From Cylindrotheca closterium (lineage: Eukaryota > Bacillariophyta > Bacillariophyceae > Bacillariales > Bacillariaceae): a stretch of 10,144 nt of DNA. The first letter of the stretch is position 1. The number at the start of each line of letters is the position of its first letter. Below, in pieces: positions 1-7,812 of this stretch. The stretch lies in NCBI GenBank assembly GCA_933822405.4, contig CAKOGP040002076.1:1-10144 (forward strand), read 5' to 3'. The position numbers and the translations under genes are program-made. The notes beneath the pieces are model-generated. The model was not told the origin of the DNA. It saw only the letters and a list, made by a program, of their open reading frames with translations, and ran no database searches.

Positions 1-374
1 GTTAGATGGCGATTTTTCTTTGGCTACCTTGTTCGGTGCCAGCAGCCATTCATCAAGAAGAGGGAGGTGAAAACAGACCAAGATGAGACGTTACAACAGA
101 GTCGCCTAAATAGAAGAAGAGGGGACGCAACGTGACTGACTGGACTGCCGAGTCTCAAGCAGATGTATTAGAGCGATCGAAGGCCAACGGTCATCGCCAA
201 ATATTCAGCCCAAGATCAATCATCCATCATATACTCACAGCTGCTTCAGACCCCCGTAAATACACCCCAATAGCAATATCAATCACCGTCTATCATGTCC
301 AACAGTAGCTACATCTATGCACTAGTACGCTCTCTCTACGATGAAAGTCAGGAGCACAACGATAGCACGTTAAG

Positions 375-490
375 TATCAATTACATGTCTTATTACTCCC
401 ATGGACTCCAAGAAAGACGGTCCTACTGGCGGAAAACCAAGGCTAAAGCCCCTCTACCCCTATCAATTACATGTCTTTTATTACTCCCAT
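375..490. repeat. Short direct duplication (28/30 nt), 86 nt apart
   Basis: The segment at 375-402 recurs at 461-490. The copies share TATCAATTACATGTCTT and then TTACTCCCAT, differing only by two extra T residues in the second copy. Flanking bases do not match, so the duplicated block is only about 28 nt. Its role is unknown. Confidence 0.75.
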
Positions 491-559
491 CGAGCGCATT
501 TCTTTTGCTTAGGGATCGTGCACCATACACGACATGAAAGAGTCAGATGGAATTCAGAA

Positions 560-602
560 TTTCCTTTCTCCTCCCTTTCTTTTTCCTTTCCCCTCGTCTT
601 TT
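560..602 (+). promoter_or_regulatory. Pyrimidine tract upstream of the SNARE gene
   Basis: Positions 560-595 are 36 consecutive C/T bases, followed by one G and six more pyrimidines to 602. The tract lies 143-185 nt before the SNARE start codon, on its sense strand. The NMNAT gene has a comparable pyrimidine tract on its own sense strand. A promoter or 5'-leader element is plausible; this is inference. Confidence 0.35.
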
Positions 603-679
603 GTCCCCCAATAGGTGCTACTCGGCGTACTATACTGTTCGACACGTTTGAATAATAAGAAAGGGAAATTTTCTGGAGA

Positions 680-734
680 ATGGAGAAAAAGTATTTGGTC
701 TAAACCGCGAGAATTGACGATGGAACGCAACTGA
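680..734 (+). promoter_or_regulatory. Two short upstream ORFs before the SNARE start
   Basis: An ATG at 680 opens seven codons ending in TAA (701-703). A second ATG at 720 opens four codons ending in TGA (732-734), eleven bases before the SNARE ATG at 745. If transcription starts upstream of 680 these would be scanned first and lower translation; if it starts after 722 they are irrelevant. The transcription start is not visible from sequence. Confidence 0.35.
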
Positions 735-744
735 CTTGGCAACG

Positions 745-1288
745 ATGTTCGGTAGTAAGAAAGGAAGTGATTATTCTCAAGTTAACCTTGACGACTTTAG
801 CGATAATAGTAGCAACGACGGGGATGATTTTGTCCGCAGTTCCATTCGAAACCAGCAGGTAAGCTTGATATGCAACGACGACTCGAAATACAAAAGGAAT
901 TCAATTGTTTATTATTCATCCATAGGAGCTCATGAAAAAACAAGATGAGGGATTAGATATGCTATCAGAATCTGTCGCTCGCTTAGGAGAGCATGCCATG
1001 GGCATATCCGACGAACTGGGCCAGCAAAACCAGGTAAGCTCACTTTGCAGGTGGAAGTGTTCCAATGTAAAACAAAGACTGAGTCTCCGTTTCATTTCTG
1101 TCCCGTTTTGGTATCAGATGTTAGATGCAATGGAGACCGATCTTGACACAGCTAGCGAAGAGCTGGATCTGGTGACCAGAAAAACAAATGAACTTATCCG
1201 AAGTGCAGGAGGCAAAAAGAATTGTATTCTAATTGCATCTCTTTGCCTCGTTGCGTTGGTACTCTTCTTTTTGCTGCTGTACGTGTGA
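745..1288 (+). CDS. Qc-type SNARE, tail-anchored (syntaxin 6/8, SYP5/6-like)
   Basis: Three exons: 745-858, 926-1033 and 1118-1288; introns 859-925 (67 nt) and 1034-1117 (84 nt), both GTAAGC..AG and phase 0, giving 130 aa. SNAREs on opposing membranes form a four-helix bundle that drives vesicle fusion. The SNARE helix spans about residues 43-102; its start (KKQDEGLDML) is typical of syntaxin 6/8 and plant SYP5/SYP6 Qc-SNAREs. The zero-layer glutamine is Q72 in ELGQQNQML, with L69 and L76 as adjacent layers. A hydrophobic tail anchor (about 109-130) ends the protein, preceded by GGKK. The first 40 residues are acidic and serine/asparagine-rich, with no room for the N-terminal three-helix domain usual in syntaxin 6/8; in size it resembles Bet1/Sft1, the main alternative. 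The start is firm: an in-frame stop lies at 715-717 and no AG acceptor occurs between it and the ATG. Retention of intron 1 would give a truncated, anchorless product. It probably acts at endosome, TGN or Golgi membranes (inference). PMS1 converges 238 nt downstream. Confidence 0.88.
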
Positions 1289-1526
1289 AGGGGGACCAGT
1301 CGACTACATTATACAAAATCGTACACTGAATAAGCTAGCCGTCGCATACATGGACTTGATATCCCCATTCGTTGTATTGTGAATAGAGATAACCTTTGCA
1401 AAATGACGTAGGAAGTGTTTGTGTCTCGAAGGAATTGTGCGTTTTCTCAGGTCAGCGCATCGCAGCGCTGATAACTATCTACGTGTCGGATCCATAGATG
1501 GTGCTGAAGATAAGATTTTTTAATCC

Positions 1527-4500
1527 TTAGATCCGTGTCTCGTAGCGTTGGTTTATGACCACCTGTGTGACCGCAAGTCCCATATGATCCATAGCACGAC
1601 CTGCATCTTCCGATAATACCGTAGAAACATTTCCCACGTGACGAAGTGTTGGTCTTCCATGGGGGCAGTTCCACGGAAATTCGACATCTGCCAAACGAGA
1701 AACGATCTTCTTCATTTCTGACTGCGACAGGGCCGTGCCGATCATTATCGAAGATCGGCAAGAACGGGAGGCAAACATGGATATGGCCTTTGGTAGGCGA
1801 GCAATCAAGCTGCTTGCTGGATCTTGTTTGCTGCTGGTCATGCTGGCAAACCTAACTGCATTATTACCAAACTTTCCCGAACCGTCAGCCCCCGTTCCTC
1901 CATCTCCTGCATCGTAGGCAGCTCCTTCACTCAGCATCGCACACAGAGCCTTGACATCCTCGTGTCCGAATTGGACGTCTTTCCTACCGTTGGGTGCACC
2001 ACTGTGGGGCAGTGAAGTAAGTAGCAAGCGCCTCCGAATCGGTGCTTTCGGTCGAAATTCAAACTGGAAACCGTTGGCTTCAAAAACATTCATGTGGTCT
2101 AGAATGCAGGCTTCCTCGGAAGATGTCAATTCTAGCGCCATGGGCCTCAACAGCCTTTGCTCGCTTATCTTCGTTTCTCTTCGTAGCTTTTCGAAGTTGT
2201 ACTTCTCGTCGCAAGCATGTTGGTCAAAAATCCAAAGGTTGTCCTCATTACATAGACAAAGGATGAATCCCAAGTTGAACTGACCCACAATTTCCATGCT
2301 ACCATCTCCAAATTTTGCTTTCGACAAACTCAAAATGTCACCCTCTAGAGACTCGGATATACCACGCTTGCCAATTTGATGTTGGTGCCCTTCAGTCTTC
2401 GAATCCTCGCTAGTCTGTCCAGACATTTTACAGGCATCCTTTCGCCGTTTTTTCAGCCGTATTCCTTCGTCCCTTACCTTAATACATATTCCATCCGCGT
2501 CTTCAAAGCTTGTCCAATCCAAAGATGTTGAAGACTCCCTGATCGGCATAGCACTGTTTTGATCATTTGCAATTGCAACAGAACTTGAAGACTCCCTGAT
2601 CGGCATAGCACTGTTATGATCATTTGCAATTGCAACAGAACAGTTTCCTTCTTGAGCCTGTGCTCCAACATGACACATAATCGTCTTGCCATTTTGTGGT
2701 GAAGAAGTCTGTCCTATCGTTGAATCTTTTTTTTTCGAGGAAGAGCCCTTTTTCCCACAACTGCCTCTTTGCTTTCGACAATCCGGGGAAAGCTGTTTTT
2801 CACAAGTGTCGGTCTTTGTCTGTTGCTCTGGGCACCGCATGAGGATGGAAGGGGGGCTAGCGTTCCCAAACTCTCTCAAGCATGGACGATCACTCGAATC
2901 ACTAAAGCGGGAATCTTCACAACATGAATCGGAAGGCACGTTGAATTGCGAACTCATGGCTTTTATATCCAGCCGATTCTGATCTGCCCGAAACTTGGAT
3001 TGTATTTCAGTCCACTTCTGCCTTTCGTAATCGGTAACTCCACTCTTTTGACGGCTGGCCCTAAACTTGTTCATGTCAAACTCTGCCCCCTGAGCTTCAC
3101 TTGACCGACAATTAGAATGACTTGCTGTTCTGTCGTCTAACGACATTTTGCCTTCGCTTCTCACCGAAGCGCCAGTCGACTTAATTCTACCCGTCAAAAC
3201 GGCTATGGGTCTGCTTCCTTCCGAAGTTTTTTCTCCTCTCTTGCTAAAAAACTGCGGCTGTTCGCTCCCCACTGCAGCGTCGTATAATTTTTGGTGCTCT
3301 TGATCTTTCATTTCCGCCTTCTCTTCATTCCTGTCTCGACGACTTATTTGCGCATAGTCGATGCTGACTAATCCCATTTCATATCTTTGTGGGACATCCC
3401 CTTGCGATGTGTCCACAAGATTCTTCTGGGAGCTCATTTCGTCCTGGTGTCCTATCTTTTGTCGTTTCGAACTATTCCGGTCTTCCAGGTCATGCTGCAA
3501 CTTTGCTTTCGATAGATCATGGACAAAAGCAAACCGACGCTTGTGCTTTTGCCTCTCTTTTTCTACTACATCTTCGTTTCCAGGATGTTGAAGCCTTTTG
3601 GCATGAAATTTGCCGTTTACTTGACTAGAATAAAAGTCTGTAACTGCGTGGTGAAGGACATCAAGTATCTGCTGCTCGTTCACCAGCAAGACCTGCTGCT
3701 TGTCTGGTGATAAGTTGATGTCAAAAGAACAATTTGGCAGCGTGAGCGAAAGAATACAGGATGGTCTCTTTCTTCCAGAAAACCCGGTCCATAATTTTCG
3801 CAACAAAGCTGCAAACTTTGGAAGTTGCACTACCCGTCCATTTATGCAAAAAGTATTGATCGACCGAGCTGGGGGATCGGCGTGAGGATTTCGTGACAGC
3901 AATCCTTTTATTCCCCAGTCGTGCAGATTATCTTCTTTGTTGGGAGCCACAATATCTCCCAACTTTACATCAATATTCGCTAGCGATGACAAGAACTTGT
4001 GACCCAAAACTGCACTGACATTTTCCTCGAGTGTAGTGCTTGCCGAACTAGTTGCCAGTGCAACATCTTCTCGCCCAGAAATCATATCGATTAGATTAAT
4101 ACCAACCCCGACATTGAAAATAGCGTCTGAAATGCAAAACGGCTGTAAGTCATGTTGCCAAGTTTTATGAGTCATGTTGTCAAGTATTATCCAAGCTTAC
4201 ACGACTCCATTAGCCGGAACAACTTTGATCGCTCTGTTCTGATCCTACGTGCCATGTCAGCGCGTCTAGCAGGTAGGTGAGCAAAGGGTTTGAGCACAGC
4301 GACAGTTGTACCAATTTTTCGATGCACAGCTGTGACCGATGATTTATCCAGACTTCCGTCGCGCTGGAATTGCATCTTTTGCGCAATGCCTTCGGACTCA
4401 GTCCGAGAAGCCACTGTAAGAGAGATGATTTCAGGTTACAATCTTCAAGCTCAGAGAGTGGAAAACAGAATTGAACGCACCAATTAGTTGGGATGAAAGG

Positions 4501-4993
4501 CAAGCCATACTAAATAGAGCTTCACCTCTGAATCTGCGGGTCGCATAAACAGAAGCAACAATGACGTTGGTTCCAATCAATGAAAATGACGTAATCAGCC
4601 TACGAATCATGCCTTACCCCATAGAAAGACCCGTGCCACTGTATATGTCATCGAAACAATTGATTTTGCTGGTGGCATACCTCGTGGCTAAATGCTCTCG
4701 GGATTGCAGAGGAACACCAAAGCCATCATCAGATACCTCAATGATTTCCAAGCCGTGGCCAAAAAGTCGAACCTTTATGGTTTTACTTTCTGCATCAATT
4801 GAATTATCCACGAGCCTACACCATATTATCGAGTGATTTAGACATGGCTGGTCATTTTTGGAAGCAACGTCTACAATGATACTTACTCTTTCACAATGCT
4901 CGAAAGATCTGTGATCGCCTGTTCTGCAACAATTCTTCGGATGGAATCGTCGTGAAGCTTTTTTATTTCAGCTGTATCATCGTCTTCCTCCAT
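1527..4993 (-). CDS. PMS2: MutL homologue PMS1/PMS2, mismatch-repair endonuclease subunit
   Basis: Five exons on the minus strand: 4993-4887, 4815-4618, 4533-4481, 4413-4201, 4126-1527. Introns are 71, 84, 67 and 74 nt, all GT..AG; joining gives 1056 aa (human PMS2 862). In eukaryotes this protein pairs with MLH1 as MutL-alpha and nicks the DNA strand to be repaired. The N-terminal GHKL ATPase is complete: ELVDNSIDA (36-44; catalytic E36, Mg-binding N40), SDDGFG (64-69), TSKI, GFRGEAL (102-108, formed across intron 2) and GTTV in exon 4. LSPDKQQVLL (about 329-338) ends the second N-terminal domain. A poorly conserved polar linker (about 360-800) holds a recent 19-residue tandem duplication. 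The C-terminal domain has QFNLGFI, the metal-binding endonuclease motif DQHACDEKYNFE (D825, E831, E836), FASRSCR (C980; usually ACR) and CPHGRP (C1011, H1013), so nuclease activity is expected. About 30 Gly/Ser-rich residues are inserted before FASRSCR. An in-frame TGA just before the ATG supports the start. MLH3 is less likely given the linker-to-C-terminal motif wording, which matches PMS2. Confidence 0.95.
2528..2641. repeat. 57-bp tandem duplication inside the PMS1 linker
   Basis: Units 2528-2584 and 2585-2641 are adjacent and differ at one base (T versus A, giving Gln versus His). Each encodes 19 residues containing VAIAND-H/Q-NSAMPIRESS, in frame. The duplication adds one unit to the disordered linker without disturbing either folded domain. 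Confidence 0.95.
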
Positions 4994-5195
4994 GCTTCAA
5001 AAATAACTGCTTCAATTTCGATCAATAGCAATATGAGACATTCCCAGCAAACTGAGTGCTCGGTGATGTGTCTCACCGCAATTTGTCAAAATGTTTTCTC
5101 GATGCGTGACTCGTTCGAGCAAAGAAGACAGAAACGCAGTAACCATCACCAGTCTCATCACAAATCATCTCTTTATTCTAATAAGGAAACATAAT
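4994..5195. promoter_or_regulatory. Divergent promoter between PMS1 and the Rieske gene
   Basis: Only 202 nt separate the two start codons, so both 5' UTRs and both core promoters must lie here or overlap the neighbouring gene. I see no convincing TATA box on either strand. A small inverted repeat, CGGTGA-6 nt-TCACCG, sits at 5061-5078, and a TGACTC element (core of bZIP sites) at about 5106-5111. Both are candidates only. Confidence 0.5.
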
Positions 5196-6332
5196 ATGTT
5201 TTCAATAAAAACTTTATTTATTGCACTGCTTTGGATGTCGGAAACTGTGATAGCATTCCTTGATCCTGAAGCAACCAGAGTTCTCAAATCAAGCGATCAC
5301 GGGAGTGCCTTCTTACCTATCCCAGTCTATGCAGCTGAAAAAAAAGACAATGCGGAAGTTCCTGTCAACAAAGGGTTTGCAGCATTCTTCGAATTTCGAA
5401 AGAAGAACCAAGAAGTTGACCAGCCACCCGAATCTGAGTCGTCAGAAGGAAGTGGTATCCTGAAGTCTTTTTCGAAATGGAGGGAAGGACGGAAGCTCAA
5501 AGACAAAGAAAAGTTGAACGAGATAGGCGACACTCAAAATACTGACAAGAAAAGCATTGGGTGGAAAACTATTGAAAGTCGAAAGGAGAAGGATTCGAAA
5601 ACCAAAGCAGTTTTTGAACGGGAGAGAATACGAAAATACCAAGCTGAAATCAACGCCGATGGATCTGGCTCAGATAGGATCGCTTCTACCAACAACGTGA
5701 GTGAATCGACTCTGACGAAATTCAACCCAGTGAGTGCAGCCCAGAAACTTCTATCAGTAGTTAGCAACAAGCAAAAGTCGTCAAAGGAAGAGTGGATAAT
5801 AGTCGCATCAAAGACAAGCATTGCTCCTGGAGCGCTCGTTCCAATATCGGCTGCAGGGCTTGATCTTCTTTTGGTAGCCTCAAAAGATGGCTCAGCGCTA
5901 CACTGTATTGCAAACTCGTGTTCTCATTTGGGCACGCCCTTGGAAATCGGAACACTAGAACGTCGGCCAATTGAGAATACTAATTTCGAACCGAGCAATG
6001 ACGCAGCGCCATCTAGTTTGCAGGAAAATTATCTTGCAAAGCTTCTTGCTCAAGATGGATGCGAAGATTGCATCATTTGCCCGCTGCATAAGACTGCCTT
6101 CGCTTTAGAAAGCGGGGAAGTTAGAGGTGTAAGTTTATGACATGTACTCTCTTTAAAGTCGTCACCATCTCACCTACTGTCATACCAGGAATGGTGTCCA
6201 TACCCCCCTGTGGTTGGTAAAGTGGTGGGTACAATCAAGCCAAAATCAGCTTTGCCAGTTTTTGATGTAAGAACGAAGGGTAAGAACATAGAAGTGCGAA
6301 TAAATACACCCATCCGTGTGGACGGTGAATAG
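5196..6332 (+). CDS. Plastid-targeted Rieske-type [2Fe-2S] protein, PSB33/TEF5-like
   Basis: Two exons, 5196-6128 and 6189-6332, with a 60-nt GTAAGT..CCAG intron in phase 0; 358 aa. The frame stays open to 5091, but the ATG at 5196 is chosen because it begins a signal peptide (residues 1-20, hydrophobic core TLFIALLW) cut before F21 (TVIA|FLDPE). This is the diatom ASAF-type signal: signal peptide, then a transit peptide whose first residue is Phe, giving import across the complex-plastid membranes. Residues about 48-195 are charged, Lys/Glu/Ser-rich and probably disordered. The Rieske domain follows (about 198-350): CSHLG gives C242 and H244, CPLH gives C295 and H298, so all four cluster ligands are present. 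The stretch from H244 to C295 is 50 residues, far above the 15-17 of typical Rieske ferredoxins. The segment AQDGCEDCIICP...LESGEVRGEWCPYPP, completed across the intron, resembles plant PSB33/TEF5, a thylakoid protein stabilising photosystem II. That assignment is from remembered family features. A generic plastid Rieske ferredoxin is the alternative; no oxygenase catalytic domain is present. Confidence 0.9.
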
Positions 6333-6390
6333 CAACAATGTGCGGCTGTTCGGCTATAACTACAAACGACCCTTTGCTATCTATGTTGTT

Positions 6391-7178
6391 CTAATCAATG
6401 TCCGAGCTTTGGGGGGCAAATGCGAATAGGCGATGCTCCTTCATGTATTCCAAAACACTTGGTGACAATGATGTTCGAAGTATTTTGTCATCTTTGCAGG
6501 CTCGTATCATGGACGAAGACACATCAGTCAGTGTGTTTACTTCAAGAAGCTTCGCGTCTATGTGCTGTCGCTGATTTAATAACTCGATTTGCTCTTTCGT
6601 AATAGCGTTACTTCCCTTTCTAGAGAAAACAACCAACCGCCCTTCAAGAAGCCTCAGCACATCTAAACTCCTTTTCCATTTCAAGGAAGTGAGGTCGGCG
6701 AAAGTGTCAGCTCCAAGACAAAAACTGAAATCCGATTCAGGTTCTTCCGCGCGAAGCATTTCCAGCAGCTCGGCAGTCCCAACACGCACATTTCCTTTCT
6801 GCGAATCTGACCTGAACTAAACAAATGAGCTCAGACAACGGGGCAGCACCAGGATTCACTATCGGTGACGTACATGAATTCCGTCTTCTGTTCAAACAAC
6901 ATTCTTTCTGCGTCTGAAACTATCACTTTTGAGATGGATCCAAAGGAAACCTGACACATTTTGTACCGATGGTGGTAAGCCTCCATTGCGTTTCGCTTGC
7001 TTGAGAAATTGTGTCTGTACACTGGAATCACTCTAATTTCATGAAAGTAATCGAGCTTAGATAAAGCCTTTACAATGCCGGTATGGCCTCCATCCCCTGT
7101 GGGTGGATTTGCTGAGGTACCGAATAAACAAACATTGCTTTTGCTTCTCTTCATCTTGACCCGCACTATGTTTGTCAT
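6391..7178 (-). CDS. NMNAT: Nicotinamide/nicotinate mononucleotide adenylyltransferase
   Basis: Two exons on the minus strand, 7178-6874 and 6811-6391, with a 62-nt GTACGT..TTCAG intron whose junction recreates the ATG codon of M102; 241 aa. The enzyme joins ATP to NMN or nicotinate mononucleotide to make NAD or its deamido form. The Rossmann-type nucleotidyltransferase signature is at the N terminus (GTSANPPTGDGGHTGIV, residues 20-36), corresponding to the usual GG-F-P-H-GH loop but with a longer turn and no first histidine. Further family landmarks are LGADTF (134-139), KWKR (146-149), RLVVFSR (160-166) and the phosphate-binding VSSSMIR (199-205, the usual ISSTxIR). The start is supported by an in-frame TAA at 7205-7203, eight codons upstream. 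No targeting peptide is apparent, suggesting cytosol or nucleus. Substrate preference between NMN and NaMN cannot be decided. It ends 58 nt from the Rieske stop, so their 3' UTRs probably overlap. Confidence 0.9.
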
Positions 7179-7201
7179 GGTTCTTGTTTTATGTGGAGCG
7201 G

Positions 7202-7207
7202 TTTATA
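7202..7207 (-). promoter_or_regulatory. TATA-like element before NMNAT
   Basis: The minus strand reads TATAAA here, 24-29 nt before the NMNAT ATG. A functional TATA box at this spacing would place the transcription start about at the start codon, leaving almost no 5' UTR, so its use is uncertain. Confidence 0.25.
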
Positions 7208-7218
7208 CTAGATCCCCC

Positions 7219-7294
7219 GGGGAGAAAAGAAGGGGAGAGAGGAAGAAGAAAGGAAAAGGAAAGAAAAAAACAAGAGAGAAGAAAAGAGGAGAAG
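7219..7294 (-). promoter_or_regulatory. Polypurine/polypyrimidine tract upstream of NMNAT
   Basis: 75 of 76 bases are purines on the plus strand, with 52 uninterrupted (7219-7270), one C, then 23 more. Read on the NMNAT sense strand it is a pyrimidine tract 41-116 nt before the ATG. Such tracts can act as promoter or leader elements and can form triplex DNA; which applies here is not known. Confidence 0.45.
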
Positions 7295-7391
7295 CAATAG
7301 GATTGCAATGAAGGGGCTCTACAACACAGTGCTGGTTTCATGCATGGCGTCGCAAAATGACATATGCTATTATAATGGTGTTAACCAGGAT

Positions 7392-7691
7392 TTAGACGGA
7401 TTTAGAACGAGGTAACAATCCATGAATGTTTGATGTGATAATCGATGCGTCTGAACCGCCTGCAGTATTGAAATGATGTCCAAGCACCTCTAAGCCAATA
7501 ACAATATCTACTGTCCCTACATATTGAAGAATAGATCGAGATTCGCGATTTTTGTGTCTCGAATACTTCAAGATTGGAAACATGAAAGTGATGTCAGCGT
7601 ATATAAAGAAGGGTTGCCCTCGGTGTGACCTCACCTCTGTGTACAATGTACCAGGAAGCGCGGAGCGCTGTAGACAGGAATCATAAATCAT
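7392..7691 (-). CDS. Doubtful open reading frame, 99 codons
   Basis: An ATG at 7691 opens 99 residues on the minus strand, ending at a stop at 7394-7392. The translation is of mixed composition (for example GTVDIVIGLEVLGHH and GGSDASIITSNIHG) and reads more protein-like than other frames in this half. I recognise no family and see no homologous motif, signal peptide or membrane segment. It could be a fragment of an old transposon gene or chance. The 400 nt around it hold nothing else I can name. Confidence 0.15.
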   Translation of the reverse strand: MIYDSCLQRSALPGTLYTEVRSHRGQPFFIYADITFMFPILKYSRHKNRESRSILQYVGTVDIVIGLEVLGHHFNTAGGSDASIITSNIHGLLPRSKSV

Positions 7692-7704
7692 CCCCCTTTT
7701 ATTT

Positions 7705-7750
7705 TGGAGGGAAAACAGGTTCACTGACACGTGCCATAGTTTTCCCTCCA
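7705..7750. repeat. 12-bp perfect inverted repeat around a CACGTG site
   Basis: TGGAGGGAAAAC (7705-7716) is the exact reverse complement of GTTTTCCCTCCA (7739-7750). The 22-nt loop contains CACGTG (7728-7733). This could be a small hairpin, the remnant of a miniature element, or a symmetric binding site. Confidence 0.7.
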
Positions 7751-7794
7751 CTTTTGTGACACGCGTGCGCTCCACATCATGCAGGGCACGTGCC
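7728..7794. promoter_or_regulatory. Two CACGTG (G-box/E-box) palindromes
   Basis: CACGTG occurs at 7728-7733 and 7787-7792, both followed by CCA. The second lies in the 10-bp palindrome GGCACGTGCC (7785-7794). CACGTG is the core recognised by bHLH and some bZIP factors. No nearby gene makes regulation evident. Confidence 0.3.
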
Positions 7795-7812
7795 AATCAC
7801 ATGATAAAGTGT

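Larger units (their letters stand above)
1..744. other. Upstream region without a recognisable gene
   Basis: I see no supported gene here. The longest open frames (80 and 84 codons, 295-537 and 401-655, +) have low-complexity translations with no family resemblance and overlap each other. On the minus strand an ATG at 49-47 opens 15 codons that run into a stop at the window edge; a GT inside it could be a splice donor of a divergent gene, but nothing supports this. Other contents, listed separately, are a short direct duplication, a pyrimidine tract and two very small upstream ORFs. The 3' part is presumably the promoter and 5' UTR of the SNARE gene. Confidence 0.6.

Noticed and set aside
2..49. 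First exon of a divergent minus-strand gene (ATG at 49-47)
   Set aside because: Only 15 codons to a stop; the possible donor GTAGCC is weak and the rest would lie outside the window.
1646..3885. Plus-strand ORFs antisense to PMS1
   Set aside because: All lie inside the long conserved PMS1 exon and show no family similarity.
4187..4503. Separate small minus-strand ORFs at 4187-4414 and 4210-4503, and 4614-4811
   Set aside because: The frames carrying MutL motifs are exons of PMS1 joined by introns; 4210-4503 is an out-of-frame shadow.
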